This document shows positions 19,361 to 28,407 of a stretch of 64,000 nt of DNA, in pieces. The stretch lies in contig NZ_CP141179.1 of the NCBI RefSeq assembly GCF_035599575.1, positions 1,054,001-1,118,000 on the forward strand, read 5' to 3'. Origin of the DNA: Roseovarius sp. Pro17. Its GTDB lineage: Bacteria > Pseudomonadota > Alphaproteobacteria > Rhodobacterales > Rhodobacteraceae. How positions within the stretch are numbered: the stretch's first letter is position 1; each line of letters begins with the position of its first letter. Both the position numbers and the translations under genes were made by a program. The notes beneath the pieces are model-generated. The model saw only the letters and a list, made by a program, of their open reading frames with translations. It was not told where the DNA came from and did not search any database.

Positions 19361-21226
19361 ATGACCACAGCCCAATTGCTGATATTTTCCATACTTGCGG
19401 CCACAATGGGGCTGTTTCTGTGGGGACGGTTTCGCCACGATGTCGTGGCATTGGCCGCGCTTATGGCGTGCGTGATCGCCGGGTTGGTTCCGGGCGCGGA
19501 TGCTTTTGCGGGCTTTGGCCACCCGGCCGTTATCACGGTGGCCTGTGTGCTGGTCCTTAGTCAGGGGTTGCAGAATACCGGCGCTGTAGACTGGCTGGCG
19601 CGCAGCGTTTTGCCGCGCAATGCGGGGCGACTGACAAGCATGGTCGCGCTGATGGGATTGGGCATGGCCCTGTCAGGTTTCATGAACAATGTCGGGGCGA
19701 TGGCGCTCTTGATGCCGATCGCGGTGCAGCTTTCGGACCGGCTGGACCTGACGCATGGGCAGGTGCTTATGCCGCTGGCCTTTGCCACGATCCTTGGCGG
19801 CATGACCACGGTCATCGGCACGCCGCCCAACCTGATCGTCTCGGGCTTTCGGGCCGAGGCCGGGCTGGGGCATTTTGGCATGTTTGACTTTGCCCCCGTG
19901 GGCGTGGCTGTGGCGGTTGCCGGGGTGATTTTTGTCGCCATCGTCGGCTGGCGGCTGGTCCCCGCGCGCAAATCCGCAGCGGGCGAAGGGTTCGACACAG
20001 GCGCCTATTTTACAGAACTGCGCGTACCAGAGAAAAGCAAGGCTGTCGGCCTGACCTTGCGCGCGTTCGAGCGCGAGATTGAAGACAGCGACTCGCAAAT
20101 CGTCGGTCTTGTTCGCAACGAGGTGAGGATGATCGCGCCACATGGTGGGCGGCGCATTCGCGCGGAGGACATTCTGGTGCTGGAGGCCGATGTCGATGCG
20201 CTGGCCGAGGCGCTTTCGGTTTTCGACATCAAGCTGGAAGAGCAGGTGGTCGCCCCGCAAAAAGACGAAACCGCAGCAAAACCCGCTGCGCAGGCAGAGA
20301 CATCTGGCGTCCAGGAAGACAAGGTCACTGATGACGATGACGATGACGACCAGAACCGCGAGCGCAGCGATGATATCGTGCTGCGCGAACTGGCCGTGCT
20401 GCCCGGCTCGACCATTGTCGGGCGGTCGGCCAGCGATCTGAATCTTCGCACGCGCTATGGGCTAAACCTTCTGGCCGTTTCGCGCCAAGGGCATCCACCA
20501 CGGGCAAGGCTGAGAACACTCAAGCTGAAATCCGGCGATCTTCTGCTGATGCAGGGCGCATCGGACGCCGTCAGCGTATTCATAAACGACACTGGCTGTG
20601 TGCCATTGGGCGAGCGCGAATTGCGCATCCCCGACAAGCGCAGGGCGATCATCGCAGGCGCGATCATGCTGGGCGCCATTGCCATTGTCACCTTCGGACT
20701 GCTGCCGGCGGCCCCTGCATTTGCACTGGGCGTGCTTGCGTCGATGGTGCTGCGCACGGTGCCGCCACGCAAGGTGTATACAGCCATCGACTGGCCGGTG
20801 ATCGTGCTTCTGGCCGCATTGATCCCGGTCGCGGGCGCGATGCAGAGCACGGGTGCTGCCGATCTGTTGGCGCGATTTCTGGTTGATACCGTCGCGCGGG
20901 GAAATCCCATCGCTGCGCTGGCCGTCGTTCTGGTCACCACCATGTTTCTGTCGGACGTGATGAACAACGCCGCCACCGCCGCCGTTTTATGCCCCATCGC
21001 GCTGGGCATCTCGGCGACATTGGGCGTCAACCCCGACAGCTTTCTGATGGCGGTCGCGATTGGCGCCTCGTGCGCCTTCCTGACCCCGATTGGGCACCAG
21101 AACAACACCCTGATCCTAGGGCCCGGCGGATTCCGTTTTGGTGATTACTGGAAACTGGGCCTGCCGCTCGAAGTGCTTGTGGTAGTCATCAGCATACCGT
21201 TGCTGCTGGTCGTCTGGCCGTTGTAA
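19361..21226 (+). CDS. SLC13 family permease with two RCK_C (TrkA-C) domains
   Basis: This is an inner-membrane anion transporter of 621 aa. Two blocks of membrane helices flank a cytoplasmic insert. The helix block before the insert carries the SLC13 hallmark NVGAMALLMPIAVQLS and TTVIGTPPNLIVSG; the second block contains the matching NNAATAAVLCPIALG and GHQNNTLILGPGG. The insert holds two RCK_C domains (roughly residues 215-290 and 340-415) separated by a linker with a run of aspartates (residues about 325-331). Members move sulfate, dicarboxylates or other anions; the substrate cannot be told here. Confidence 0.9.
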   Translation: MTTAQLLIFSILAATMGLFLWGRFRHDVVALAALMACVIAGLVPGADAFAGFGHPAVITVACVLVLSQGLQNTGAVDWLARSVLPRNAGRLTSMVALMGLGMALSGFMNNVGAMALLMPIAVQLSDRLDLTHGQVLMPLAFATILGGMTTVIGTPPNLIVSGFRAEAGLGHFGMFDFAPVGVAVAVAGVIFVAIVGWRLVPARKSAAGEGFDTGAYFTELRVPEKSKAVGLTLRAFEREIEDSDSQIVGLVRNEVRMIAPHGGRRIRAEDILVLEADVDALAEALSVFDIKLEEQVVAPQKDETAAKPAAQAETSGVQEDKVTDDDDDDDQNRERSDDIVLRELAVLPGSTIVGRSASDLNLRTRYGLNLLAVSRQGHPPRARLRTLKLKSGDLLLMQGASDAVSVFINDTGCVPLGERELRIPDKRRAIIAGAIMLGAIAIVTFGLLPAAPAFALGVLASMVLRTVPPRKVYTAIDWPVIVLLAALIPVAGAMQSTGAADLLARFLVDTVARGNPIAALAVVLVTTMFLSDVMNNAATAAVLCPIALGISATLGVNPDSFLMAVAIGASCAFLTPIGHQNNTLILGPGGFRFGDYWKLGLPLEVLVVVISIPLLLVVWPL

Positions 21227-21388
21227 TTCCCGATCAGCAGGCGTCGCGAATAGCGCAAGCAGCGATAGTCACAGACTGCAACGCGGCATGGCAGCTTCGA
21301 GCCCTTATAGACCGATGCTGCAAAGTGGACGAAGGTCCGCTTTCGGGAGCGCGGTCAAGATCGACTACTTGCAAGCGGAGGTTTTGCA

Positions 21389-22606
21389 TTGAGCGGATTT
21401 ACATGGGAACGCGGGCCGTTCACACGATGCGCCAAGTGCGGTCAAACGACAATGGGCATACTCTCTGCCAAGGGGCAATTGTTGACCAAACGCTGCACCC
21501 ACTGCCGAAGGACGGTGCAACTACCTCTGCCCGAATTAGACAAAAAGGCGATCTATCTGGACCAGTTCATGTTCAGCATGATCTACAACGTTAAGATCGA
21601 AGGGAACCTGCCAAAGGGACATGAAGCCTTTGCAAAAGAAGTATACGCCCTGCTGAGACGGTGCGTTCTTCTACAGCAAATCTTCTTGCCTCACTCCGAC
21701 ATCCATCACCATGAGACAACGGTCTTCCACAGTGCCATAGACTTGCGCAGCTTGTATGAGTTCTTCGGGGGCGACGTTTCCCTAATGGATTCTCGCGATG
21801 TGGAGCTATTGCAGGACATTCAGTTTGCAAAGGCATACTTTGATGGCAAAGAGCCTGAGGTTTCTCTTGATATAGATGATATTGCGGACAGTCGAAGAAA
21901 TGAATGGCTGCCCGATATGCACGTTGGCGTGCGGGCCGACTACAGCCAATTCGCAGATCACATTCGAACTGTGAGAGGCGAAGTGCATGATTCATTGAAA
22001 CAACTCGCGGACACGTGGCTTGAGAAGAAGGCATCGTTCGCGGGTTTTCTCGAAAGTGAATTTTCAGCAATTGGGCCAACAAAGAAGCAGGCCTTTGCGA
22101 AGTGGTTTGAGGAAGTCTCAAATCCTGATCCAAGTGACCCGCTGGCACTATTCGAGAGTTCTGGCAGGCCGATATATCGTGAGTATCGAGAGCTTTGCCA
22201 CCTTCTTGAAGAACGGGGAGTTGATGAAGATAAGCAGGCGATTGAAATCATGAAGTTTTGGCATTGGGAACGGCAACGGGAAATACCATACCAAAGGGTT
22301 TCATCATACTTATTTGCTGCTGTAGCTAGGCGGGTCATCATGGGCGAGAAGAGAATAGTTGATCGTGGACTCATGAACGATGTGAGGACAATCTCGACGT
22401 ACGCGCCATACGTGGACGCACTCTTCATCGACAAGCGCTGCGCTGCACTATTGAAGGAAGAACCACTTGGGGCTGAGTTGGAGTACAAGGCCCGTATATT
22501 CTCTCTGAGCGACCCAGACAAATTCTTGGTATACTTACGGGAAATAGAAGACCAAACACCGGATGAGGTTCGCGAGTATGCGGCAATGATTTACGGTATT
22601 GACTAG
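21389..22606 (+). CDS. Unrecognised protein: zinc ribbon plus PIN-like acidic motifs
   Basis: I do not recognise this 405-aa protein. It starts at TTG, supported by GGAGG with ideal spacing (7 bases). Residues 14-39 hold CxxC and CxxC separated by 18 residues, a probable zinc ribbon. An IYLDQ motif follows (D58), then DIHHHET (D104, E109), and near the end YAPYVDALFIDKRC (D343, D348); this order of acidic residues resembles PIN-domain nucleases but the central insert is long. Lower GC than the neighbours and an isolated position suggest acquired cargo. A toxin, RNA-processing or defence role would be inference only. Confidence 0.7.
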   Translation: MSGFTWERGPFTRCAKCGQTTMGILSAKGQLLTKRCTHCRRTVQLPLPELDKKAIYLDQFMFSMIYNVKIEGNLPKGHEAFAKEVYALLRRCVLLQQIFLPHSDIHHHETTVFHSAIDLRSLYEFFGGDVSLMDSRDVELLQDIQFAKAYFDGKEPEVSLDIDDIADSRRNEWLPDMHVGVRADYSQFADHIRTVRGEVHDSLKQLADTWLEKKASFAGFLESEFSAIGPTKKQAFAKWFEEVSNPDPSDPLALFESSGRPIYREYRELCHLLEERGVDEDKQAIEIMKFWHWERQREIPYQRVSSYLFAAVARRVIMGEKRIVDRGLMNDVRTISTYAPYVDALFIDKRCAALLKEEPLGAELEYKARIFSLSDPDKFLVYLREIEDQTPDEVREYAAMIYGID

Positions 22607-22856
22607 ATGCGGTTGAGTTTAAAGCAGAGTTTGGCGCAGCCGCAGCGAAAGCCCGCTTCGTCGCGCATAGCAGACCCTCTCTGCAGGCGCGAGGCAAATG
22701 CTCAAACTTCAGAGAAACTGATTTTCATGACCATCGGCGCTGCGTACACAGAACCCCTGACACGATGGGAAGGCACAAGTTATGCGTCGCGTGAGGGTAT
22801 CCCTTTCATGAGCAATTAAGGCTATAATAGTTGCGAACCCAACCAAGGATTAGCTT

Positions 22857-23285
22857 ATGCGCCTCGCCGCACTCCTGCTCTGCCTCGCCACCTCCGCCTC
22901 TGCCGACGGTTGGACCCAACCTGCCCGCGGCACTGATTTGCGTGCCGACCTGCTCGATGCAATCCGTCCAAAGATCGAATGGACGGTCGGCGGTCCGGTC
23001 GAATTCGTGGTCTGGGATCTACGTGTCACCGAAACTGCCGCCTTTGCGAGCCTCATGGCGCAGCACCCAGGTGGCGGCGTGATCGATCTCTACCAGACCC
23101 CCGGCGCGCGGCGCGGCGAGATCGATCCCGATGTTGGCGACGGTGCCACTGTTCAGGCGCTGTTAACGCTCTCGGGACGCACTTGGGTCGCGGTCCATGT
23201 CGGCATCAATTCGACGGACGCCTGGTGGCACTACGAAGATTTCTGTCCGATCTGGCACGAGGTCATCCCCGAGGCATGCCCCTGA
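22857..23285 (+). CDS. Hypothetical secreted protein
   Basis: This is a predicted periplasmic protein of 142 aa that I do not recognise. Residues 1-17 are a signal peptide (MRLAALLLCLATSASA). The mature part has a VVWDLRVTETAAFASL segment, a conserved-looking GGGVIDLYQTPGARRGE block and two cysteines near the C-terminus (FCPIW, ACP) that may form a disulfide. AAGGA lies upstream of the ATG. A 7-bp hairpin without a U-tract follows the stop (23291-23309). It stands alone between the PIN-like gene and a convergent secreted protein. Confidence 0.72.
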   Translation: MRLAALLLCLATSASADGWTQPARGTDLRADLLDAIRPKIEWTVGGPVEFVVWDLRVTETAAFASLMAQHPGGGVIDLYQTPGARRGEIDPDVGDGATVQALLTLSGRTWVAVHVGINSTDAWWHYEDFCPIWHEVIPEACP

Positions 23286-23463
23286 CCCACTAGCCGGAGC
23301 GGCCGGCTATGGCGAAATTTCACCGGGCCTGAACACATCTTTGGGGGCCGAAAAGTTGGTATTTCCAGCCGTTCGGAAAAACGGGTCGACCGTGAAAAGG
23401 TGTGGGGTTAATTCCCACATTTGCCATACTAGTGCAATTGGTCAGGGACAGGCGTTCAGCCCG

Positions 23464-23943
23464 TTAACGCCATATCTGAATATAGTGGCTCCACTGGCAT
23501 TCGAAGCCGTCTGGATGAACGTAGCCTGAGGCTGCAAGTCCCGCGCCCAGTTCCTCGCTGAGAAAGAATAGCCGCATAGCATTGGTCGCCTCGCCACCTT
23601 CCTCGTCGACAGTGTCGGTGTTGGAGACGGTAACTTGACCACCGCTATCAATGGCTCCGTCAAAAATGCACATCGAACCGGGATTGCAGGTGGCACCCGA
23701 GGAGATCATCAGCCCGACTGCGGCACCGGAATGGGTGATTTGCATGGTACCACTCATCGGCTTGCCGTTTGGACAGCGTCCACTGACATTGTGGTTCGAC
23801 GTGCTGTAGTTCCAAGTGCCAGTGAAGTCGAATTTGTCCGCAGGGATGCCCAGCGAAACGGGGGGAATGCCGTCCTGTGCCTTGGCACCTAGGGACAGCG
23901 CGGCGATGAAGAGCACGATGAACGCGAGAGCAAATGATTTCAT
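23464..23943 (-). CDS. Hypothetical secreted protein
   Basis: This is a predicted exported protein of 159 aa that I do not recognise. A signal peptide of about 22 residues (ends AKA) is followed by FDFTGTWNYSTSNHN, reminiscent of the first strand of small beta-barrel carriers (FTGTW), and then cysteines at GRCPNG, ATCNPG, MCIFDG and FECQW that could pair as disulfides. A strong ribosome-binding site (GGAGGGG) precedes the start. It converges on the 22857-23285 gene. A lipocalin-like fold is a guess from the strand pattern only. Confidence 0.7.
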   Translation of the reverse strand: MKSFALAFIVLFIAALSLGAKAQDGIPPVSLGIPADKFDFTGTWNYSTSNHNVSGRCPNGKPMSGTMQITHSGAAVGLMISSGATCNPGSMCIFDGAIDSGGQVTVSNTDTVDEEGGEATNAMRLFFLSEELGAGLAASGYVHPDGFECQWSHYIQIWR

Positions 23944-24556
23944 GGTGACGCACCCCTCCAGATTGCTTGCAGACTAGTTGGGTTTGATTGTATCGGCGTG
24001 CGGCGTACCTAAAGTTGATCAAAATCAAGCGGCGTGTCGAAGGGCGGTTTTGGACCGTTTGTCGCCTTCAGGTAGCGGCAACAAACAACCTAACATTCAG
24101 CCAGAAAACACCAGTCACGCGGACCACAGAGAAGGTTGGTGACGGTAAAGGAGATTACCGTGAAATCTGACATATTATTTTTGATTGCCACATAACTCTT
24201 GGTTTGAAAATAGATCATTCCGTCGAAAAAAATGGACCACCCAAAATATCTTTTACGTAAAAATACCTCTAGTATCACGCAAACCTTCCTTTGGCTTCCC
24301 CTGCTTTTTGGTGCCGATATGATGTCGGATAATGTTGTAAAGTTTTGAGGCAAACATGTGGTTCGAAGTTTACTTCGAAGCGCTTTGCTAAGAGAGAGAA
24401 GCGCGACATGATTGTCAGTTTTGAAAGTCATGCGTCCAACGAGCGGACCTTCCTGGCGCGGGTGCGCACTATCTGACGTCAGCGCCTATGGGTGCAAATT
24501 TGGCGGTTTGATAAGATAGTGTTCTTGGCGCATCAGTAACCACTGATGAGTGGGAC
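23944..24556. other. AT-rich stretch without a supported gene
   Basis: The composition drops clearly below the genome average, especially at 24090-24360. An open reading frame on the minus strand (24090-24431) has no ribosome-binding site and no recognisable motif. A short inverted repeat TTCGAA..TTCGAA occurs near 24362-24380. The last 85 bases look like the left leader of the IS remnant that follows. It is probably an old insertion zone. Confidence 0.45.
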
Positions 24557-25110
24557 ATGAGACAGTCAACCAAAAGCCTTGGCGAGAAGATCATCAAGGA
24601 CATCAAGCGAGCGGCCCGCAAGCAGTATTCATCCGAAGAGAAGATCAGGATCGTCTTGGATGGGCTGCGTGGCGAGGACTGTATTGCTGAGCTTTGCTGT
24701 CGTGAGGGCACATCCCAAGGCATCTGTTTCAAGTGGTCAAAGAACTTCACCTATCTCAAAGTACTTGGCTGGGGGGTGGCTTTATTTCAGCGCGATTTCG
24801 GCCCACTACAGCCGCTACATCATCGTTTGAAAACTCTGCACCAACATGAAGGCAAAAGATGTCACCGACAAGCTCGATCTGGCTTTGCAGGCCTCTGGCT
24901 GCGATCAGGTCCATGTCGTCCACAAACCACGTCTGCTCAGTCCCTCTCGTGACATTGCCACGCAATGCACAGCCGGGCAGTGGGCGATGGCTCCAGTTAC
25001 GTGTCCGGTGAACTGGCTAAGTGGCTGCAAGGCAAAGGGATGAAGCATTCTCGTGGTGCATCATATCCTTCCAAACGCAAGGCAGTATCCCCTCTTATTT
25101 ATTCACGCTC
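24557..25110 (+). pseudogene. Degraded IS3-family transposase (orfA and orfB fragments)
   Basis: The first part encodes an orfA-type helix-turn-helix (RKQYSSEEKIRIVLDGLRGED, AELCCREG). An internal deletion then joins it directly to an orfB DDE-domain stretch (FTYLKVLGWG, then in another frame YFSAISAHYSRYIIV, LDLALQASGCDQVHVVHKPR and GSSYVSGELAKWLQGKGMKHSRGA). At least two frame changes are needed to read these pieces, and the similarity stops at the position of the usual PQTQG motif, so the 3' end is missing. No intact terminal repeats were identified. It marks a dead insertion sequence beside the lipid cluster. Confidence 0.8.
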
Positions 25111-25404
25111 AATGACCTGCGTCACAGCGTGCTGCTTATGCTCATCCGCAATCCGAGCTCCGGTGTTCATATCCGCCCGCCCTCGGGTCCGAAATCACCG
25201 GGAAAGCGTCTACAAATCTTGGGGCGCCTCAGATATCAAAAAATGTCTTGCCAAGCAGTGGCCATCCACACAGGAAAAAGCCAACATTCCTAGTTAGGCG
25301 TTAAGGGATGACCTGCCGATAGCTCTTCCCGAGCCCATAGTTGATCTAAGTCGCGACTTGGTCGTCAGTACAGACGGCAACGCAGACGCCGCGATATCCT
25401 AAGA

Positions 25405-26433
25405 TCAATCTCTATTTTCGTTAGAACTGCATGGAAAAAGATCAGGATGTTCTTCCGCAAGATTCTTTGCCAACTCTGTGAAATCGGGTCCTGCAAAATG
25501 TGCGACACCAGTCGCTGCAATCGCGTCCAAATCTCGTTTATCTTGGGCATCAATTCCAGCACCGGGCGTGCGTAATCCGACGGCAATGATACGATCATTA
25601 TGACGCTCTATTACGTCACGGTAAATTCGTGCATCGTGCTGTCCCGTATCACCTAAAAGTATGGTTGGTAAATCTGGATTGGCACGCAGAATATGATCTA
25701 TGCTTGCCCCTTTATGGCTCCCATGCCCGTCCGTAATAAACTTGGTATCGCTCAATCCTAGATCGCGTAAGAACATTGGGCCACGCACGAGTCTCGTATT
25801 TTCAAAGATGTCGGCTAGAAAGTCGTGGAGGTTCCATGGTGATGAACTCACGTAGTAAATCGGATTGCGTCCACCTTCGGAGAGCGCGTTCATCAAGTCA
25901 ACTGCATCTGGAAATACGAGCCGCGTTAGGGAATTTCCGGTGAATGAGGTGAAGAGGTTGCGCATAAGTGAATAAGCGCCAGTTTCCAGCATAGTGTCAT
26001 CAATGTCCGAGATGACCATGAAGCGAGCATCAACAGCAGGAACCAAAAAAGGACAGAGTGTCGGAACCTGACCCTCTTCGATATAGACCTGTTCTGAGTG
26101 CCGTCCGGTGCGGGCGTCGCGCGGCAAAAGCAGGGTAAAATAACCCTCTTCATCCGTCAGCGCTTCTGCGTCGCCACATCGCACAGTGACGTCTCGTACT
26201 TCGTCAGTAAGAAACATTCCCAGCATTTGCCTCAGATTTGTAAGTCGTGTCTGGCCTTCAACTGCTGAAGAGTGTCGCAGCTTGCTGAGAACGCGCCCAC
26301 GCAGGATGATTTGATCGGGGGTAGCATAGCCGATATAGGGGTCGATCACGCGGCCCTTGCCTGTTCGGCTGAATAGCTGATCAGCAACACGTTCTGCTTT
26401 CAGCGCAGCACGGTGGATAAGACGTTTGAACAT
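25405..26433 (-). CDS. App1-type phosphatidate phosphatase domain protein (DUF2183)
   Basis: This 342-aa protein carries the App1 catalytic domain, a HAD-like phosphatase that in yeast removes phosphate from phosphatidic acid. The DxDxT motif appears as DIDDT at residues 143-147 in VISDIDDTMLETGAY. Later motifs YYVSSSPWNLHDFLADIF, GSHKGASIDHIL and ILLGDTGQHDARIY complete the family pattern, including the conserved lysine and GD. No signal peptide was seen. It is the last gene of a four-gene minus-strand cluster behind phospholipase D, DUF3253 and MscS, and pairs logically with the PLD, whose product would be its substrate. Confidence 0.88.
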   Translation of the reverse strand: MFKRLIHRAALKAERVADQLFSRTGKGRVIDPYIGYATPDQIILRGRVLSKLRHSSAVEGQTRLTNLRQMLGMFLTDEVRDVTVRCGDAEALTDEEGYFTLLLPRDARTGRHSEQVYIEEGQVPTLCPFLVPAVDARFMVISDIDDTMLETGAYSLMRNLFTSFTGNSLTRLVFPDAVDLMNALSEGGRNPIYYVSSSPWNLHDFLADIFENTRLVRGPMFLRDLGLSDTKFITDGHGSHKGASIDHILRANPDLPTILLGDTGQHDARIYRDVIERHNDRIIAVGLRTPGAGIDAQDKRDLDAIAATGVAHFAGPDFTELAKNLAEEHPDLFPCSSNENRD

Positions 26434-26505
26434 AGAACCCTACGAAATTTATTGGACGTTCAATGGTAACTGTCTGAGCACAGACGCTCAGAAATCAGAC
26501 GGCGC

Positions 26506-28041
26506 TCAGCTCCGAGGGCCGCCGCCTCTCCATTTTTGCCACGCCAGAAAGGCTAGACCGCCGACCAATGCGCCCCCGGCGATCAAGGCCAGATGTCGGG
26601 GACGCACCCCTTGTCCGGCGGATGTTTCCTGACCTGGACGATAGCGTGGATCAAGCAGGCGAGTGTTGGCCAAAAAACCGCCAATAATGCCGTCGGGACG
26701 AGGGTCAATCCGGCGCAGCCCGCGCCCTTTGGGGGAGTTCAGGCTCTCGATGGCCCCGATCAACAAGTTTTCCTTTTGCAGGGCCTCTTCGAAAACTTCC
26801 GGCGATACTCCGAGATGCTCGGAAAGAAGCCGCGCGCGAAATCCAGTGATCAGCGCCTCCGGCCCTTCGACCGCCACGTCGCATTCGGTATCAAAGCCCA
26901 TGGAGCGGTCGTTAAGGTTGCTGGACCCAAGCCGCAGGATGCTGGCGTCGGTGATCATGATCTTGGCATGGACGTAGATCGGGTCGCCTTTCGCGGTGAC
27001 CGGATAAAAGATGCGAAAACGGTCCTGATGATCGGCGGCCCGGAGCCTGTCGATCATCCGCCCGCGCAGGACATGCATCGCGTCGTCTTCGAGTTGCGAC
27101 AGGGCGGCCTCGGGATTGATCACAACTATTTCGGGGCCGTCTTGCTCTCTCAGGCGTTTTTCCAGCGCTGCGCACACAGTCTCGGATGCGAAATACTGCG
27201 ATTCAATATAGATCGTGTCAGTCGCCGCCTCGATACTGCCGATATAGAGCTGCTCGATCTCGTTTATCAGCGGCTCGCCGTCGTAGGGTGGCTCTGTTCG
27301 CGCGATGGCGACGTCAACATCCTTGGCGTCAACGTCCAGATCATCGGGCCATATATCCGCGGGCGTGCTTGCGGGTCGCTTTAACGTGTCGCCTGTGGCT
27401 CGGTGCCAGCGCTTGCGGGAGAGTTCCGCCAGTGCCGATGCCACCGGACCGGTCAGTGCCGAGGTAGCATCGTGCCATGGCTCGGACGGGGAGCCGTCTT
27501 TGCGCACGCGTCGGGGATCGTCCGGCAGATGCTCGGACGTGTCCCAGCGGTCCTCGGTTGCGTCGATCCCCCCACAAAAAGCCAGTTTGTCGTCAGCTAC
27601 GGCAATCTTTTGATGATGGCAGGCCCCGAACGGGTGATGCCCGTCGAGGGCAAAATGGATGCGGTCGCTTCCGAACACACTCAGCGCGACCGTCGGCATC
27701 AAACGCCCGGGCGCCGCAATGACCGCACCATTCCATTTGAGCAGATAGACATGCAGATCGGGTGCCTGTTCCACAGCAGCCTCAAGGAAGGCGCCAAGCT
27801 GGTTGGGAAATCCGTCGGGCGCAAGTCCGTCACTGTCGCTTTCGCCTGGGAGCATTTCGATCTCAAAGTCGAAGTCCCAGCCGATGAACAGTAACTCCCG
27901 CTCGGCGGCGAGGATGATCTGGCGCAAGACGCGGAAATAATCTGCGGCATCAACGATCAGAGCCATTCTGTCCGCACGGACCACACGCCAGCAGTTTTCA
28001 TCAGCCCGAAAGATCGACGCAGTTGAATTGGAGCTTTGCAT
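26506..28041 (-). CDS. Phospholipase D family protein with C-terminal membrane anchor
   Basis: This PLD-superfamily protein of 511 aa has two HKD motifs: H143-x-K145-x4-D150 (HHQKIAVAD) and H358-x-K360-x4-D365 (VHAKIMITD), each followed by the usual GG/GSxNxxxR elements. Members hydrolyse phosphodiester bonds of phospholipids or transfer phosphatidyl groups (cardiolipin synthases). A single hydrophobic helix near the C-terminus (LIAGGALVGGLAFLAW) followed by a basic tail would anchor it in the inner membrane. The neighbouring App1-type phosphatase suggests phosphatidic acid as the product, but cardiolipin synthase-like activity is an alternative. Confidence 0.9.
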   Translation of the reverse strand: MQSSNSTASIFRADENCWRVVRADRMALIVDAADYFRVLRQIILAAERELLFIGWDFDFEIEMLPGESDSDGLAPDGFPNQLGAFLEAAVEQAPDLHVYLLKWNGAVIAAPGRLMPTVALSVFGSDRIHFALDGHHPFGACHHQKIAVADDKLAFCGGIDATEDRWDTSEHLPDDPRRVRKDGSPSEPWHDATSALTGPVASALAELSRKRWHRATGDTLKRPASTPADIWPDDLDVDAKDVDVAIARTEPPYDGEPLINEIEQLYIGSIEAATDTIYIESQYFASETVCAALEKRLREQDGPEIVVINPEAALSQLEDDAMHVLRGRMIDRLRAADHQDRFRIFYPVTAKGDPIYVHAKIMITDASILRLGSSNLNDRSMGFDTECDVAVEGPEALITGFRARLLSEHLGVSPEVFEEALQKENLLIGAIESLNSPKGRGLRRIDPRPDGIIGGFLANTRLLDPRYRPGQETSAGQGVRPRHLALIAGGALVGGLAFLAWQKWRGGGPRS

Positions 28042-28088
28042 ATCTGTCTGTACCCGTTTCGTTTGCGCATCAGAAGTAATTCGAACTG

Positions 28089-28349
28089 CTATCCGGCACG
28101 TATTGTAATGCGGTAGATACCGCTGAATGTCTGCAAATCAACAGTTTCACCACCTTTTCTGATTTCGACTTTACCGTCTTCGGCCAGCTTAAGCGCTTGC
28201 GCGCGAATTGGTGGCATTAATGGTCGCCATTTATCCTGATCCTGTCCGGCGATGTGGCGCGCAACCTCGGACGGGCAGATCGTCTTGTCAGGCCCGCGCT
28301 CGGTGGCGAGTGTCAGAATGGCATCTGCTATCAAGTCGCCTTGGTTCAT
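28089..28349 (-). CDS. DUF3253 domain protein
   Basis: This is a small protein of 86 aa of the DUF3253 family. The pattern ILTLATERGPDKTICPSEVARHI, WRPLMPPIRAQALKLAEDGKVEI and a final strand resemble a winged-helix fold, so it may bind DNA or a protein partner, but no function is established. It lies 47 bp upstream of the phospholipase D gene and 58 bp downstream of the MscS-type channel in the same orientation, so probable cotranscription makes a regulatory link to the lipid genes possible. Confidence 0.8.
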   Translation of the reverse strand: MNQGDLIADAILTLATERGPDKTICPSEVARHIAGQDQDKWRPLMPPIRAQALKLAEDGKVEIRKGGETVDLQTFSGIYRITIRAG

Positions 28350-28407
28350 TTGTTTTCAATTCTCAGAATTCGCAGCCCAGACGTCTTGCCCATCAATGAC
28401 ATAGCAC

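Noticed and set aside
22607..22819. 70-codon frame after the PIN-like gene
   Set aside because: It has no own ribosome-binding site; another frame of the same bases resembles an intergenic repeat.
24090..24431. 113-codon minus-strand frame in the AT-rich stretch
   Set aside because: No ribosome-binding site, no motif and atypical residue content.
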